A stretch of DNA of 52,838 nucleotides from Armatimonadetes bacterium UBA1398 (lineage in GTDB: Bacteria; Armatimonadota; Zipacnadia; UBA1398), in contig DBQI01000024.1 in assembly GCA_002305165.1 (NCBI GenBank), forward strand, positions 1 to 52,838, in the 5' to 3' direction. The notes beneath the pieces are model-generated. The model made no database searches. It had not been told where the DNA came from and saw only the letters and a program-made list of their open reading frames with translations. This document shows, in pieces, positions 1 through 9,829 of the stretch; position 1 is the first letter of the stretch, and each line of letters starts with the position of its first letter. Both the position numbers and the translations under genes were made by a program.

Positions 1-3
1 CTC

Positions 4-23
4 TCATGAATAAGGCGGGCTAG
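4..23. repeat. Terminal-repeat tip of a CTAG-bounded short element (left-edge copy)
   Basis: These 20 bases match the right-hand terminal repeat of the element at 51641-51870 at 19 of 20 positions and end in the same CTAG. The CTAG supplies the TAG stop of the minus-strand gene that follows, just as at the other copy. The rest of the element would lie to the left of the window. This is seen directly; calling it one end of a mobile element is inference from the second copy. Confidence 0.55.
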
Positions 24-1468
24 GAGCCGGGCATGGCGAGGAGGTCGATCGCGGCCCCCACATCCGCCGCGGGCGCTGGATCGCCCAGCTCCCAGCCCCC
101 CGGAGGCATGCCGGTCCCCAGCCGCTCGGGTCCTAACCCCTCGGCGTAGCTGTCCCCGCGCCGCGCCCAGCGCTCGATCTCTCGGTCGAGTTTGGGCTGC
201 ATGCGGGCTTTGACCTCGGAGAGAGCCGCCTTGGCCGTCACTTCGCCGAGCCACACCCGGTCGAAGGCGTTCGTGAGCTCCGACTGGTACTCCGTCCAAA
301 GGCCCATGCGCGGCCGGATGTAGGCGTTGGGACTGCTCCCCAGGTCTGTGAACAGCTCGATGTACGGGTTCGGATGGTCACGGGTGAACTGCTCGGTGAC
401 CTCGCGGAGCGGACTGTGCTTGCGTTGGCCCATGCAGAGGATCTCCATACCCTCCATTGAGTTCACGTACCGGATGAACTCGAAGGCCTCGTCCGGGTGC
501 TGACTGCTCGCCGGGATGCAGAGCACGTCCATGTCCGCGATCGTCGTGTACTTCAGCTCCGGGTGGCCGTCGGGGTAGGGGAAGGGCGCCGCTCCCCACT
601 CCAAGCCTGGGGCGTGGGTGTCGATGAAGTTGTGCATCCACACCCCCTGGAGCACCATGGCAACCTTGCCGCTGAGGAAGGGATTGGCCGGGGATGAGAA
701 GCTCCCGAACCCGCTGCGGAAGGTCTGCAGCTGCTGCACACCATAGCGCTGAGCATAGCCCGCAACCCACTCGAAGGCGGCGATGTTGCCGGGATCGTCG
801 CAGGTGATCTGCGACTCCTCGTCCCAGAGTTCCGCCCCGAAGAAGTAGCCCCACGCCCAGTTCCACCAGCCCGGCTCCGCGGGAATGTAGCCCAGCCGGA
901 CAACCTCGCCATCCTCGACGATGGTCAGCCGTTCCGCATACTCCGCCAGCTCCGAGAGCGTCTCTGGAGGCCGTTCGGGATCCAGCCCCGCCTCCCGGAA
1001 GAGCTGCTTGTTCCAGTGCAGCGCTACGGTGGCCGGCGTGGTGGGCAGCGACCAGGTGCGGCCCCGGTGCTGGCACATCTCCCAGTAGACGGGGACGTAG
1101 TCCGACGCGTCGATCCCGGCGTCCGCGCAGTACTCATCGAGGGGCAGGAGAGCGCCCTTATCCGCGTAGGCGTCCACGTTGTAGCTCCAGAGCCCCACCA
1201 CATCGGGAGGCTCGTTGCCCGCCGTCGCCAGGAGCATCTTGCGATCGACTTGGCTCACCGTCAGGAGCTTCACGAAGACCCGATCCTGGGAAGCGTTGAA
1301 GGCGTCCACCGTCGCCTGCATGGCCTCGCCCTCGAAGCCCGTCCACTTCTCCCAGTAGCTGATGACCGTCCGGCCGGGCACCCGCGTCTCGGGGATGGGG
1401 CCCCAGATGATGAGCGGCGCGATGACGGCTACGACTCCCAGACACCACAGCGCGTTCCTCAAGGTCAC
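20..1468 (-). CDS. Extracellular solute-binding protein, ABC-type sugar uptake (family 1)
   Basis: A 482-residue binding protein of the sugar ABC-importer class, which would capture a sugar or oligosaccharide outside the cytoplasmic membrane and deliver it to a two-subunit permease. Residues about 5-22 form one hydrophobic leader without a lipobox cysteine. The mature part opens with YWEKWTGFEGEAM, typical of this family, and contains the usual inner motif around ALHWNKQLFREAGLDP. I chose the GTG at 1468 because AAGGAGG lies 6 bases upstream; a longer GTG start at 1498 has no such site. No permease or ATPase gene is nearby, so the partners are encoded elsewhere. The stop codon lies inside the CTAG of a repeat tip. 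The substrate cannot be read from the sequence. Confidence 0.88.
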   Translation of the reverse strand: MTLRNALWCLGVVAVIAPLIIWGPIPETRVPGRTVISYWEKWTGFEGEAMQATVDAFNASQDRVFVKLLTVSQVDRKMLLATAGNEPPDVVGLWSYNVDAYADKGALLPLDEYCADAGIDASDYVPVYWEMCQHRGRTWSLPTTPATVALHWNKQLFREAGLDPERPPETLSELAEYAERLTIVEDGEVVRLGYIPAEPGWWNWAWGYFFGAELWDEESQITCDDPGNIAAFEWVAGYAQRYGVQQLQTFRSGFGSFSSPANPFLSGKVAMVLQGVWMHNFIDTHAPGLEWGAAPFPYPDGHPELKYTTIADMDVLCIPASSQHPDEAFEFIRYVNSMEGMEILCMGQRKHSPLREVTEQFTRDHPNPYIELFTDLGSSPNAYIRPRMGLWTEYQSELTNAFDRVWLGEVTAKAALSEVKARMQPKLDREIERWARRGDSYAEGLGPERLGTGMPPGGWELGDPAPAADVGAAIDLLAMPGS

Positions 1469-1526
1469 GGCCGGCCTCCTTGCGGGAGTATCCGCCACGG
1501 AGCGATGGGCGCCTCCGTGGCCGAGG

Positions 1527-4500
1527 TCACCTCAGGGCCCCCGGTCCTCCATCGACGACCCGCTCGTACACGCCTCGAACCAGGGCCATCGCGCCCTCGA
1601 TCCGCTCCCGCAGTTCCCCTGCCGTGAGCGGGGCGAGGCTAACGCAGGCGTGGAGCTTCCGTCCCATCATCGCGAGCGACTCGTCCGAGAGGTCGAGCAG
1701 CCCACTCGGCTCCTCGTAGACGACCTGCAGTCGCATCTCCAGGCCGCGCAGCAGGCGCCACGCCGCCGAGAGCCGCTCCGACAGCGCGGCGGGGATCGCT
1801 CCGGCCCTCGCCAGGAGTCGGATGGTCTCCCGGAGACCGGGGGCCCGCACGCTCCTGATGGTCGTGCCCGCATCGATCTGGATGATCCGCAGCGCGAACT
1901 CCAGGTCCACGAGCCCTCCCTGGGTGAGCTTCAGATCGAGGAGCCCGGCTCTCCCGCGCTCTCGCTCCCCCTCGATGCGTCCCCGCACCCGGTCGAGCTC
2001 CAGTCGCTCCTCCGGGGTCAGGGGCGCGCGGTACACGAACTGCTTGTAGCTCTCGGCCAGCCGCTGGCACACCGCCGGATCGCCCGCCACTGGCCGGGCG
2101 CGAACGGCGGCCACGCGCTCCCACACCCGCGCGCGTTCCTCGAAGTAGCGGCCGAAGGTCGCCAGTGCCGGCACGAGGGGGCTGGACTGTCCCTCGGGCC
2201 GCAGGCGCGTGTCTATCTCGAACAGACTGCCCTCCGGGTCCGCCTCGGCGAAGGACCGCACGAGGTCCCGCATGGCGTTTGACGCCGCCTCGGGCGACCC
2301 CGGTAGCCGCTCCGGATCGAGCCCGAAGACGACATCGAGGTCGGAGCTGAAGTGCAACTCCCTGCCGCCGAAACTCCCGACGGCGAGGGCGGCGAGTCCC
2401 GAGGTCCCGGCGAGGCGCTGCTCGCAAGCCGCCTTGACGCCCGCCGAGAGGATCGCCTCGGCGAGGGCCGTGAGCTCGCCCGCGGTCTCGTGGAGGTCCG
2501 ACAGCCCCGCGACGTCCCGCAGCCCGACCCGGAGCATCTCCCGACGGCGTAGGCGGCGGAGCTGCTTGCAGGCCGCGGGAAGGCCGGCGCCCCAGTCGAT
2601 GCCCCGCACCTCCTCCGCGAAGTCATCCACCGACCGCGGCTCCATCAGCCGGGTAGGGTCCAGGAGACTGTCGATGAGTTCGGGCCGTCGTTCGAGCCAG
2701 CGCGTGAGGAACCGGCTTCGGCCGGCGAGCATGGAAAGCAGCTCCCCGATCTGAGGCTCCTCCCTCAGCAGCGAGAAGAACCGTCGGCGGCCGCCGCTGA
2801 GCCCCGTGAGCGAATCCAGCCCAACCAGCGCGACATCCGGATCCCCTGATGCGGCGACCCAGCGGCACAAGTCATCCACGATCTCCGCCAGGGTCTCGGC
2901 CGGCGCGTCATCGAGGCTCGACGCCGGCTGGGACATGCTCTCCAGCACCCCCAGGGCACGCTCGGGATCCCGGAACCCCGCCCGCGCCAGCTCCGCGCGC
3001 GCCCTATCGGGCCCGGCCTCCACACCCAGCACGTACCGCTGGAGCGGGGATCGGCGCACCTCGCCCGTCCAGCCCGCGCCGTGGACGACCTCCTCGTAGA
3101 CCCCCCGTACCCGCTCCCGATGCCGCGCCAGCAGGGCGGCGAACTCCTCAGCGCCCCGGTAGCCCAGCCGCCTCGCCAGGATCTCCCGTTCCGCCGACTC
3201 CTGTGGAAGGGTGTGTCGCTGCTGCTCCTCGCGGATCTGCACCGCGTGCTCCGCTTGGCGCAGGAAGACGTAGGCGTCGCGCAGGTCACGCGCTTCGGCT
3301 CGCGTGAACGCCCCGCACTCGGAGAGCCGCGCGATGGCCGCGAGAGTCTGGGGAGTCCGAATCACGGGCAGCCGCTCGCCAGCCCCGAGCTGCAGGACCT
3401 GCACGAGATACTCGATATCCCTGATCCCGCCGCCGCCCTGCTTGAGGTCCAGCTCCCACTGGCCGCGGCCATGGCAGAGATTCTCCTGTTGGAGCTTCAG
3501 CCGGCGGAGCTCGGCCAGATCCGCCTCATCGAGCCGCCGCGCGTATACGAAGGGGTGTGTCGTGGCGATGAAAGCCGCGCCAAGCTCCGGGTCGCCGGCC
3601 ACCGGCCTCGCCTTGATGAGCGCTTGCCGCTCCCATGCGCGACCGTGGGACTCGTAGTAGATCCGACAGCCCTCCAGCGTCCGCACTAGGGGACCGGCCT
3701 TGCCCTCGGGCCGCAGCCGCGGGTCCGCGCGGAAGAGCATCCCCTCCTCCATGGGCTCCGACATGAAGGACAGCACGTGCCGCGCCAGCCGATCGAAGTA
3801 GTCCAATGCCGGCGCCGAGCGAGGGCCATCGGTGAGCCCCGCTCCGCCGCAGACGAACATCACGTCCACATCGCTCGAGTAGTTGAGTTCCTGGCCGCCG
3901 AGCTTGCCGAGCCCCACGATGGTCAGGGGGATCTCCTCGCCGTCCTCATCGCGAGGCGTGCCCAGGGAGGGCGTCAGTTCCTCCCGCGCCAGCTCCAAGC
4001 AGCACTCCAGGCACACGTCCGCCAAGTCACTGATAGCCCTCACGACTCCGTCGAAGCTCAGCCGGCCCAGCAGATCCGCCGTGCCGATCCGAAGCAGCGC
4101 CCGCTTCCTCAGACGCCGAAGCGCATTCAGCTTCGAGCGCCGCGTTGGCATGAGCCGACACGCCTCCCGGGCCGATGCAAGGAGTTCCTCTCTGGTCGGA
4201 GGCTCGCCGTCGGTCATCCGCAGCACGTCTATCAGCTCCGGGCTCGCCACGAGCACGTTGGCGAACACCTGGGAGTGGCTGAGCACACGCAGGAGGTCGT
4301 GGCGGAGGTCAGGGCTGCTGATGAGGTCGGCGGCCAGGCTGAGCAGGTCCTGCCGCGCGTGGGCGAAGTCAGAGAGATTGGTGATGGCGCGATCGGGATC
4401 GGGGCACTCGGCGAGCGCCGGTATGAGCACCTCCAGGAGGGCGAGGAGGTTGGGCGGCGGATCATCCCCGGGCAGGCGCTGTAGCACACCCCGCATGGCC

Positions 4501-4571
4501 GCGGGGTTCGCGAAGCCAACGCCGGCCAACTCTCGCTCAAGCTCTGGGGACAGCGTCCAGGCGGCGCTCAC
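1527..4571 (-). CDS. glnE: Bifunctional glutamine synthetase adenylyltransferase/adenylyl-removing enzyme
   Basis: A full-length GlnE of 1014 residues. It attaches AMP to glutamine synthetase when nitrogen is plentiful and removes it when nitrogen is scarce, under control of PII. Both nucleotidyltransferase domains are present: the first carries GLGKLGGQELNYSSDVDV near residue 219, the second AVGSFGGRELHFSSDLDV near residue 726, each with the paired aspartates that bind metal. The N-terminal half is the deadenylylating domain and the C-terminal half the adenylylating domain by analogy with the E. coli enzyme. The GTG start has GGAGG about 8 bases upstream. Neither glnA nor glnB is adjacent, and the next gene (a sugar-binding protein, 58 bases downstream) is functionally unrelated. 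Confidence 0.95.
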   Translation of the reverse strand: MSAAWTLSPELERELAGVGFANPAAMRGVLQRLPGDDPPPNLLALLEVLIPALAECPDPDRAITNLSDFAHARQDLLSLAADLISSPDLRHDLLRVLSHSQVFANVLVASPELIDVLRMTDGEPPTREELLASAREACRLMPTRRSKLNALRRLRKRALLRIGTADLLGRLSFDGVVRAISDLADVCLECCLELAREELTPSLGTPRDEDGEEIPLTIVGLGKLGGQELNYSSDVDVMFVCGGAGLTDGPRSAPALDYFDRLARHVLSFMSEPMEEGMLFRADPRLRPEGKAGPLVRTLEGCRIYYESHGRAWERQALIKARPVAGDPELGAAFIATTHPFVYARRLDEADLAELRRLKLQQENLCHGRGQWELDLKQGGGGIRDIEYLVQVLQLGAGERLPVIRTPQTLAAIARLSECGAFTRAEARDLRDAYVFLRQAEHAVQIREEQQRHTLPQESAEREILARRLGYRGAEEFAALLARHRERVRGVYEEVVHGAGWTGEVRRSPLQRYVLGVEAGPDRARAELARAGFRDPERALGVLESMSQPASSLDDAPAETLAEIVDDLCRWVAASGDPDVALVGLDSLTGLSGGRRRFFSLLREEPQIGELLSMLAGRSRFLTRWLERRPELIDSLLDPTRLMEPRSVDDFAEEVRGIDWGAGLPAACKQLRRLRRREMLRVGLRDVAGLSDLHETAGELTALAEAILSAGVKAACEQRLAGTSGLAALAVGSFGGRELHFSSDLDVVFGLDPERLPGSPEAASNAMRDLVRSFAEADPEGSLFEIDTRLRPEGQSSPLVPALATFGRYFEERARVWERVAAVRARPVAGDPAVCQRLAESYKQFVYRAPLTPEERLELDRVRGRIEGERERGRAGLLDLKLTQGGLVDLEFALRIIQIDAGTTIRSVRAPGLRETIRLLARAGAIPAALSERLSAAWRLLRGLEMRLQVVYEEPSGLLDLSDESLAMMGRKLHACVSLAPLTAGELRERIEGAMALVRGVYERVVDGGPGALR

Positions 4572-4675
4572 GCCTTGCCTCCACCCATCGGCGTTCCGTG
4601 CATCCGGGCACTTCGCGACCTGCCCCAGCAGGCCTTCTCGCCGGCACTACCGAACGCTTCGGTCGGAGGCGGTGT

Positions 4676-5803
4676 ATGCCGAGCGAGCACCTCTCGGGTC
4701 GTTACCGACGGACCATGGCGGCGTTGGCTTGGGGCGTGGGCCTTTGTGCCCTCGTCGGGCTTGCCGCGTGGGTGTGGTCCGCCGCTTTGCCCACTGACGG
4801 CGTTCAGACGTCCGAGCCGCCGACCCAGTTCGCCAGCTTCGGCCCCCTGCTGGAGGGTGAACGTCTGCTCCACTGGACGGTCGGCAAACACGCGGTCTCC
4901 CTCGAGAAGCGGCGCGAGTTCGATGTGCCCACCGGGCCCGAGGCCCTCGTCACCCTGCCCGATGGCTGCATCCTCATCACCTGCCGAGCCGCCCAGGTCG
5001 TCGCTATCCTGGATCCCGAGCGCGGCCGGCTGGTCCGGCAGATCCCCGTCGAGGGCCAGCCGCTCGCCTGCTGCCTCACTCGCGACGGCACCCGGGCGTG
5101 GGTCACTCTGGAGGACCGCCGCCGGGTTGCTGTCTTGGACCTTGAGACGATGAAGCGGGTGGCCGAGTCCGAGACGGGTAACGGACCGGAGGCGATCGCG
5201 ACCGATCTCGAGGGGCGCGTCGTCGCTATCGCCAACTGGGGGAGCCAGGACCTGACCCTGATCGATGGCCCCAGAGCGGAGCCACTTGGCCTCGTCCCCC
5301 TGCCCGCCAATCCCCGCGGCGCGGTTGTCCACCCTTCGAAGCCCTTCGCGACCGTTGCCCTCACAGGCTCGGACCGACTGCTGAAGGTGAACTGGGAGAA
5401 GCGGCGAGTGGAGGACGAGTTGGTCGTCGGCCGGGGCCCGCGGCACCTCGTGCAGACCAGCGATGGCGACACCCTCTTCGTCGCCCTCAACGACCCACCC
5501 ACCGTCGCGAAAGTCGACCGGCTGGGCGGGCGCGTCCGCTCGACCTGCTTCCTCACCAAGGGTCGCGCTGGAACGATCCTGCTGGGGCCTAACGAGCGTG
5601 ATCTCTTCGTGGCGAACAGCGCAGGCAGCGCCGTGACGGTCGTCGACACGGCAACGATGTCCGAGACCGCCACCGTCGACACCGACCTATCACCGGACGG
5701 TCTGGCCCTCTCCGCTGATGGGCGGCGGCTCTACGTTGCCCACCGCACCACGTCGGCTGTCTACGAGTTCGCCGTCACCTACGATTGGCCGCCGACCCCT
5801 TAG
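4676..5803 (+). CDS. YVTN-type beta-propeller repeat protein, exported or membrane-anchored
   Basis: A 375-residue protein with one N-terminal hydrophobic segment (MAALAWGVGLCALVGLAAWV region, residues about 14-35) followed by a propeller of YVTN/lactonase-like blades. Blade signatures of the type VAVLDLETMKRV, FVANSAGSAVTVVDT and LYVAHRTTSAVYEF recur every 40-45 residues. Such proteins sit in the periplasm or on the surface and bind ligands or partners; no enzymatic residues can be assigned. The ATG at 4676 has GGAGG 6 bases upstream, so I prefer it to an in-frame ATG 78 bases earlier. It is divergent from glnE and convergent with the GH5 gene, 8 bases away. Confidence 0.82.
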   Translation: MPSEHLSGRYRRTMAALAWGVGLCALVGLAAWVWSAALPTDGVQTSEPPTQFASFGPLLEGERLLHWTVGKHAVSLEKRREFDVPTGPEALVTLPDGCILITCRAAQVVAILDPERGRLVRQIPVEGQPLACCLTRDGTRAWVTLEDRRRVAVLDLETMKRVAESETGNGPEAIATDLEGRVVAIANWGSQDLTLIDGPRAEPLGLVPLPANPRGAVVHPSKPFATVALTGSDRLLKVNWEKRRVEDELVVGRGPRHLVQTSDGDTLFVALNDPPTVAKVDRLGGRVRSTCFLTKGRAGTILLGPNERDLFVANSAGSAVTVVDTATMSETATVDTDLSPDGLALSADGRRLYVAHRTTSAVYEFAVTYDWPPTP

Positions 5804-5811
5804 CCCCACGC

Positions 5812-7359
5812 CTACCGCCCGAAGGGTCGCTCGTTCCGGCCGAACCATTCCCGCATCAGCAGCTCGCGATCCGTCGGCGTCTCGGCCCGAGCCTGGTTGT
5901 CCGGGTCCGTCGTGTGCTCCACCGACCAGCCCGACCACTCCCGGAAGGCGTGGTAGGTCCAGTCCCAGCCGTGCTCCTCGAAGAGCTCGATCACGTCCCG
6001 CAGGTAGCGGTACGCGCTGTTCTCCGGCGCCCATCGGATGGCGGAGAACTCCCCCACATGGATGTGCACATTGAACCGCTCCTGGAACTCCGCGGCCGCG
6101 CCCATGGCCTCCCGCAGTGCTTCCTTGTCCCACTGCCGCCCGTCTATCTCGCCCGGATAGCTGAAACCCACGGGGTTATCCCCCACCCCTTGATGCGTGA
6201 AGCGGTGAGGGAGGTACATGTGGAACCCGTAGATGACCCGCTCCCGATCCAGAGGCACTAGCGTCTCGAACCCGTCAGGTCCACCCCAGGGCGATGGCTC
6301 CACGAGCACCGGCTTACCCGGGTCGACCGCCCGGATCACGTCCGTCGCCGCCGTCGCTAGGGCCCGCCAGTCCATGCACCCATCAGCGACGATCCCTTCG
6401 ACCGGCTCGTTGATGAGGTCGTAGGCCCACACGGCGGTCCGACCCGCGTAACGCCGCGCGATGATGTCCCACGCCTCCAGGAGCTTCTCCTGGTAGGGCC
6501 TCTCCTGGAACATCCGGCATACGCCCCCGTCGGCGCGGCCACCGGGCGGCGTGTGGAGATCCACCAGCAGCAGCACCCCGAGCTCCTCCGCCAGGGCTAC
6601 CGCCTTATCGCAATCCTCCAGAGCCTCGGCGAGCCACGCGTCGTACGCCTCCAGGTCCTGGGCCCAGTCTTCCGCTTCCTTCATCGGCACCCAGTTGAGC
6701 TGCCAGCGGATGTGGTTCGCGCCGAAGTCCTCGACCAGGGCGCGGAAGTCCTCCTCCACGAAGTTCGGACCGTGCATCGCCCCGCGCAGGCGCTCGACGT
6801 CGTGGCCCTTGAACCGCTCGGCCTGCCGCTGGCCTTGGTCCCAGATCCCGCTGCCCTCGGTGATCATGATCTCATCGAACCAGGCCTCTCCCGACACGAG
6901 TTCCAGCCCCAACACGAGGGTCGCGGCCGTCAGCTCCTCCGGCGCCCGGATCACGCGGAAGGACTCGCCCCACGGGAACGACCCGCTCAACAGGTCGAGC
7001 TGGGGGTACTCCCGGCCTTCGCCGACCTCGAGCACCAGCATCACCTTGACGCCGTTCCAGTCGTTCGGCTTGGCGCTCAGGCCCTCGGCCCTCACCCGCC
7101 CCCGCAGGGTGATTCGCTTGCCCCGAAGTTCCTCAGCAGGGAGGCTCAGGGTCGCGATGGCGCTCTCCGGAGGCTCATCCCCCGCGGGCTGGATGATGTG
7201 GAGCACGTGCCCGCCGTCGACCTCGACGATCTCGCCGGCGTTCCCGCCCCATCCGTCGAGAGGCTTGGCGCCCTCGAAGTCCTCATGGAAGAGCGTCTGC
7301 GCGCCCGCCGTAGGGCTGATCGCCGCCAGGGCCAGTGCCGTAACCAGGAGGCGTCTCAT
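5812..7359 (-). CDS. Secreted glycoside hydrolase family 5 (cellulase-like) with N-terminal beta-sandwich
   Basis: A 515-residue secreted glycosidase. A Sec signal peptide (MRRLLVTALALAAISPTAGA) precedes a carbohydrate-binding-like beta-sandwich (about residues 22-165, beginning TLFHEDFEG and ending EAWFDEIMI), then a GH5-type TIM barrel. The barrel shows the family hallmarks: acid/base Glu in YDLINEP (about residue 316) and nucleophile Glu in HVGEFSAIR (about residue 437). GH5 enzymes cleave beta-1,4-glucans, mannans or related glycans; the subfamily and substrate cannot be fixed here. The long upstream extension of the open frame is ignored because AAGGGAG lies 8 bases before the ATG at 7359. 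It starts 14 bases after the GH95 stop, so the two are very probably co-transcribed. Confidence 0.9.
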   Translation of the reverse strand: MRRLLVTALALAAISPTAGAQTLFHEDFEGAKPLDGWGGNAGEIVEVDGGHVLHIIQPAGDEPPESAIATLSLPAEELRGKRITLRGRVRAEGLSAKPNDWNGVKVMLVLEVGEGREYPQLDLLSGSFPWGESFRVIRAPEELTAATLVLGLELVSGEAWFDEIMITEGSGIWDQGQRQAERFKGHDVERLRGAMHGPNFVEEDFRALVEDFGANHIRWQLNWVPMKEAEDWAQDLEAYDAWLAEALEDCDKAVALAEELGVLLLVDLHTPPGGRADGGVCRMFQERPYQEKLLEAWDIIARRYAGRTAVWAYDLINEPVEGIVADGCMDWRALATAATDVIRAVDPGKPVLVEPSPWGGPDGFETLVPLDRERVIYGFHMYLPHRFTHQGVGDNPVGFSYPGEIDGRQWDKEALREAMGAAAEFQERFNVHIHVGEFSAIRWAPENSAYRYLRDVIELFEEHGWDWTYHAFREWSGWSVEHTTDPDNQARAETPTDRELLMREWFGRNERPFGR

Positions 7360-7373
7360 AGGAGGCTCCCTTC

Positions 7374-9770
7374 CTACCGTATCCGCCACACCTCGCCCGG
7401 CTGCGTGGCGAACTCGGTCAAGCCTGTAGCAGGGTCGGCGGCGATGCACTCTCCATTCGGCCCATACGCCCTGAGCCCCTCGGCCCCCCGCACCCTCGCC
7501 ACGCCGCCCGCGTGCGAGACGATCCGGACCGAGGCCAACTCGCCCTCGCGCCACGTGATGTCTACCTCGTAGCCGCCCCGCGCCCGCAGACCCTCGACCC
7601 GGCCCGTTGGCCACGCATCGGGCAGCGCGGGGAGGAGATGGATCGACCCGTCGTGGCTCTGCAGCAACATCTCCGCGATGCCCGCCGCGCCGCCGAAGTT
7701 CCCGTCGATCTGGAAGGGCGGGTGGGCACAGAACAGATTCGCGTAGACGCCACCGCCGCCCGACATGTCATACCCTTGGAACGCCGTGAGCCGCAGCAGC
7801 TCGCGGCAGAGCTGATAGGCCCGGTCCCCATCCCGCAGCCGAGCCCAGAAGCACACCTTCCACGCCTTCGACCAACCCGTGCCGCTGTCTCCCCGCCTTT
7901 CGAGTGACTGGCGGCTCGCCTCGAAGTGCTCCGGGGTGGCCTCGGCCGTGAACTGCCGGCCCGGATAGAGTCCGAAAAGGTGCGAGACGTGCCGGTGCTC
8001 GGGCTCAGGCTCCTCGAACTCCTCGGCCCACTCCATCAGCCGGCCATCCGAGCCGATGCCGGGTGTCAGCAGCCGGGCCCGCGCCTCACGCACCCGGGCG
8101 ACGCGCGTATCCTCGATTCCGAGCACCTCCGACGCCTCCAGGAGGTTGGTGAACAGGTCCCAGATGAGCTCTTGATCCATGCTGGGGCCCATGCTCAGGT
8201 AGGCCACCGTCCCATCCGGGGTCCGGAAGGCGTTCTCCGGCGACGTTGCCGGACCGCTCACGAGCTGGCCGGTCCGCGGTTCCTCGACGAGCCAGTCCAG
8301 GAAGAAGTCCGCCGCTCCCGCCAGGATCGGGTAACCCGCCTTCAGGTACTCCCGGTCCATGGTGAACGCGTAGTGCTCCCACACGTGCTGAGCGATCCAC
8401 GCGCCACCGGTCAGGTGCAGACCCCAGCCGGGGTGCTCGCCGGGCGAGGTGTAGCCCCACACGTTCGTGATCGGATGGAGCACCCAGCCATCGGCGTCGT
8501 AATGGATCCGCGCGGTTCGTTCCCCGGGTTCGACGAGGCTGGCGATGAGCCGGTGCAGCGGCTCGTAGCACTCGCTTAGGTTCGCGACCTCCACGGGCCA
8601 GTAGTTCATCTGCACGTTGATGTCGGTGTGGTAGTCGCAGTTCCACGGCGCCTGCATGTGCTCACACCAGAGGCCCTGGAGGTTCGCGGGCATGGTTCCA
8701 GGCCGGGAACTGCCCATGAGCAGGTACCGGCCGTACTGGAAGTACAGGGCGACTAGACCGGGGTCGTCGTCCCCCTCTGAGAGCCGTATGAGTCGCTGGT
8801 CCGTGGGAAGCGCCTCGTTTGCGCTGCGCGGGACCTCGAGGCTGACCCGGCCGAAGAGCGCGCTGTGGTCGGCGATGTGCCGGGCTCGAAGATCGGCGTA
8901 GGTGGCGCCGGCCGCCGCCTCGATCTGCGCCCGGGTGATCTCGCCGTGGGGGTTGCCCGTGTAGTCGGGTGGCTTCAGGCGATAGCTCGTCGCCGCACAC
9001 AGGATGAGCGTCACCGCCCGCGCGCCCTCGATCTCCAGCCCCTCGCCCTCGGCCCGCAGGACGCCTCCCTCCGCCACGGCCCGCAGCCGAGCGGTGTAGG
9101 CCATCCCATCGCCACCCACGCCATCGGTCATGACGCCTTCCATGATGAGGCCGTTGGCGCCATCGGGCCGGGTGCGGTACCGCTCAGGGCGCGTCAGCCG
9201 TACCTGGAAGGAGAGCCCCGTCGGCGCGTCCGTCGTGAGGCGCGCGATGATGGCCTCGTCGGGATGGCTCGCGAACACCTCCCGACTGTGCTCATGGCCT
9301 CCGCGGCGGTACGTGGTTCGGGCGATGCCCGTCGCCAGATCGAGCTCCCGGCGGTAATCCACCGGATCGCCCTGATGGGGGAAGCTCAGGTGAAGGTCGC
9401 CGAGGGTCTGGAAGCTCCCGTAGGGCCCCTCGGCTCCGTTGCCGCTGCCTGAGCCGGGGCCCTTGCAGACCAACTTGCGGACGGCTATCTCCTGAGCCTC
9501 GGCGTACCGGCCCTGCCAGAGCAGCTCACGGACCTCTGCAAGCGCTTGCAGGGCCTCGGGATTGTCCGCATCCTGCGGCGAACCCGACCACAGGCTGTCC
9601 TCATTGAGCTGGATGCGCTCTTCGTCGACGCCGCCGAACACCATGCAACCCAGGCGCCCATTCCCCACCGGCAGCGCCTCGGTCCACGCGGCTGCCGGTT
9701 GCTCGTACCAGAGTCTCAGGTTCGCGCCATGGGTCATCATGCCGACCACCAGGGGTGCTACAGCCAGCAT
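7374..9770 (-). CDS. Glycoside hydrolase family 95 (alpha-L-fucosidase/alpha-L-galactosidase type)
   Basis: A 798-residue GH95 enzyme, the inverting family that removes terminal alpha-L-fucose or alpha-L-galactose. The N-terminal signature LPVGNGRLGCMVFGGV and QLNEDSLWSG is unmistakable. The residues that shape the active site in GH95 are visible: the two asparagines in DINVQMNYW (about residue 385), the acidic residue in MDQELIWD (about 530) and the aspartate in FQIDGNFGG (about 685). Length is normal for the family. A hydrophobic start (MLAVAPLVVGMM) could be a short signal sequence, but a clear cleavage site is lacking. GGAGGAGG precedes the ATG. It lies between a PA14/metallopeptidase gene and GH5 on the same strand, suggesting a glycan-degradation operon. 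Confidence 0.93.
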   Translation of the reverse strand: MLAVAPLVVGMMTHGANLRLWYEQPAAAWTEALPVGNGRLGCMVFGGVDEERIQLNEDSLWSGSPQDADNPEALQALAEVRELLWQGRYAEAQEIAVRKLVCKGPGSGSGNGAEGPYGSFQTLGDLHLSFPHQGDPVDYRRELDLATGIARTTYRRGGHEHSREVFASHPDEAIIARLTTDAPTGLSFQVRLTRPERYRTRPDGANGLIMEGVMTDGVGGDGMAYTARLRAVAEGGVLRAEGEGLEIEGARAVTLILCAATSYRLKPPDYTGNPHGEITRAQIEAAAGATYADLRARHIADHSALFGRVSLEVPRSANEALPTDQRLIRLSEGDDDPGLVALYFQYGRYLLMGSSRPGTMPANLQGLWCEHMQAPWNCDYHTDINVQMNYWPVEVANLSECYEPLHRLIASLVEPGERTARIHYDADGWVLHPITNVWGYTSPGEHPGWGLHLTGGAWIAQHVWEHYAFTMDREYLKAGYPILAGAADFFLDWLVEEPRTGQLVSGPATSPENAFRTPDGTVAYLSMGPSMDQELIWDLFTNLLEASEVLGIEDTRVARVREARARLLTPGIGSDGRLMEWAEEFEEPEPEHRHVSHLFGLYPGRQFTAEATPEHFEASRQSLERRGDSGTGWSKAWKVCFWARLRDGDRAYQLCRELLRLTAFQGYDMSGGGGVYANLFCAHPPFQIDGNFGGAAGIAEMLLQSHDGSIHLLPALPDAWPTGRVEGLRARGGYEVDITWREGELASVRIVSHAGGVARVRGAEGLRAYGPNGECIAADPATGLTEFATQPGEVWRIR

Positions 9771-9829
9771 AGGCGAGTCCTCCTCCGCCCCTCCGTCTGG
9801 ATCGGCTCACGGGCAGGTCAGTGGGGTCG

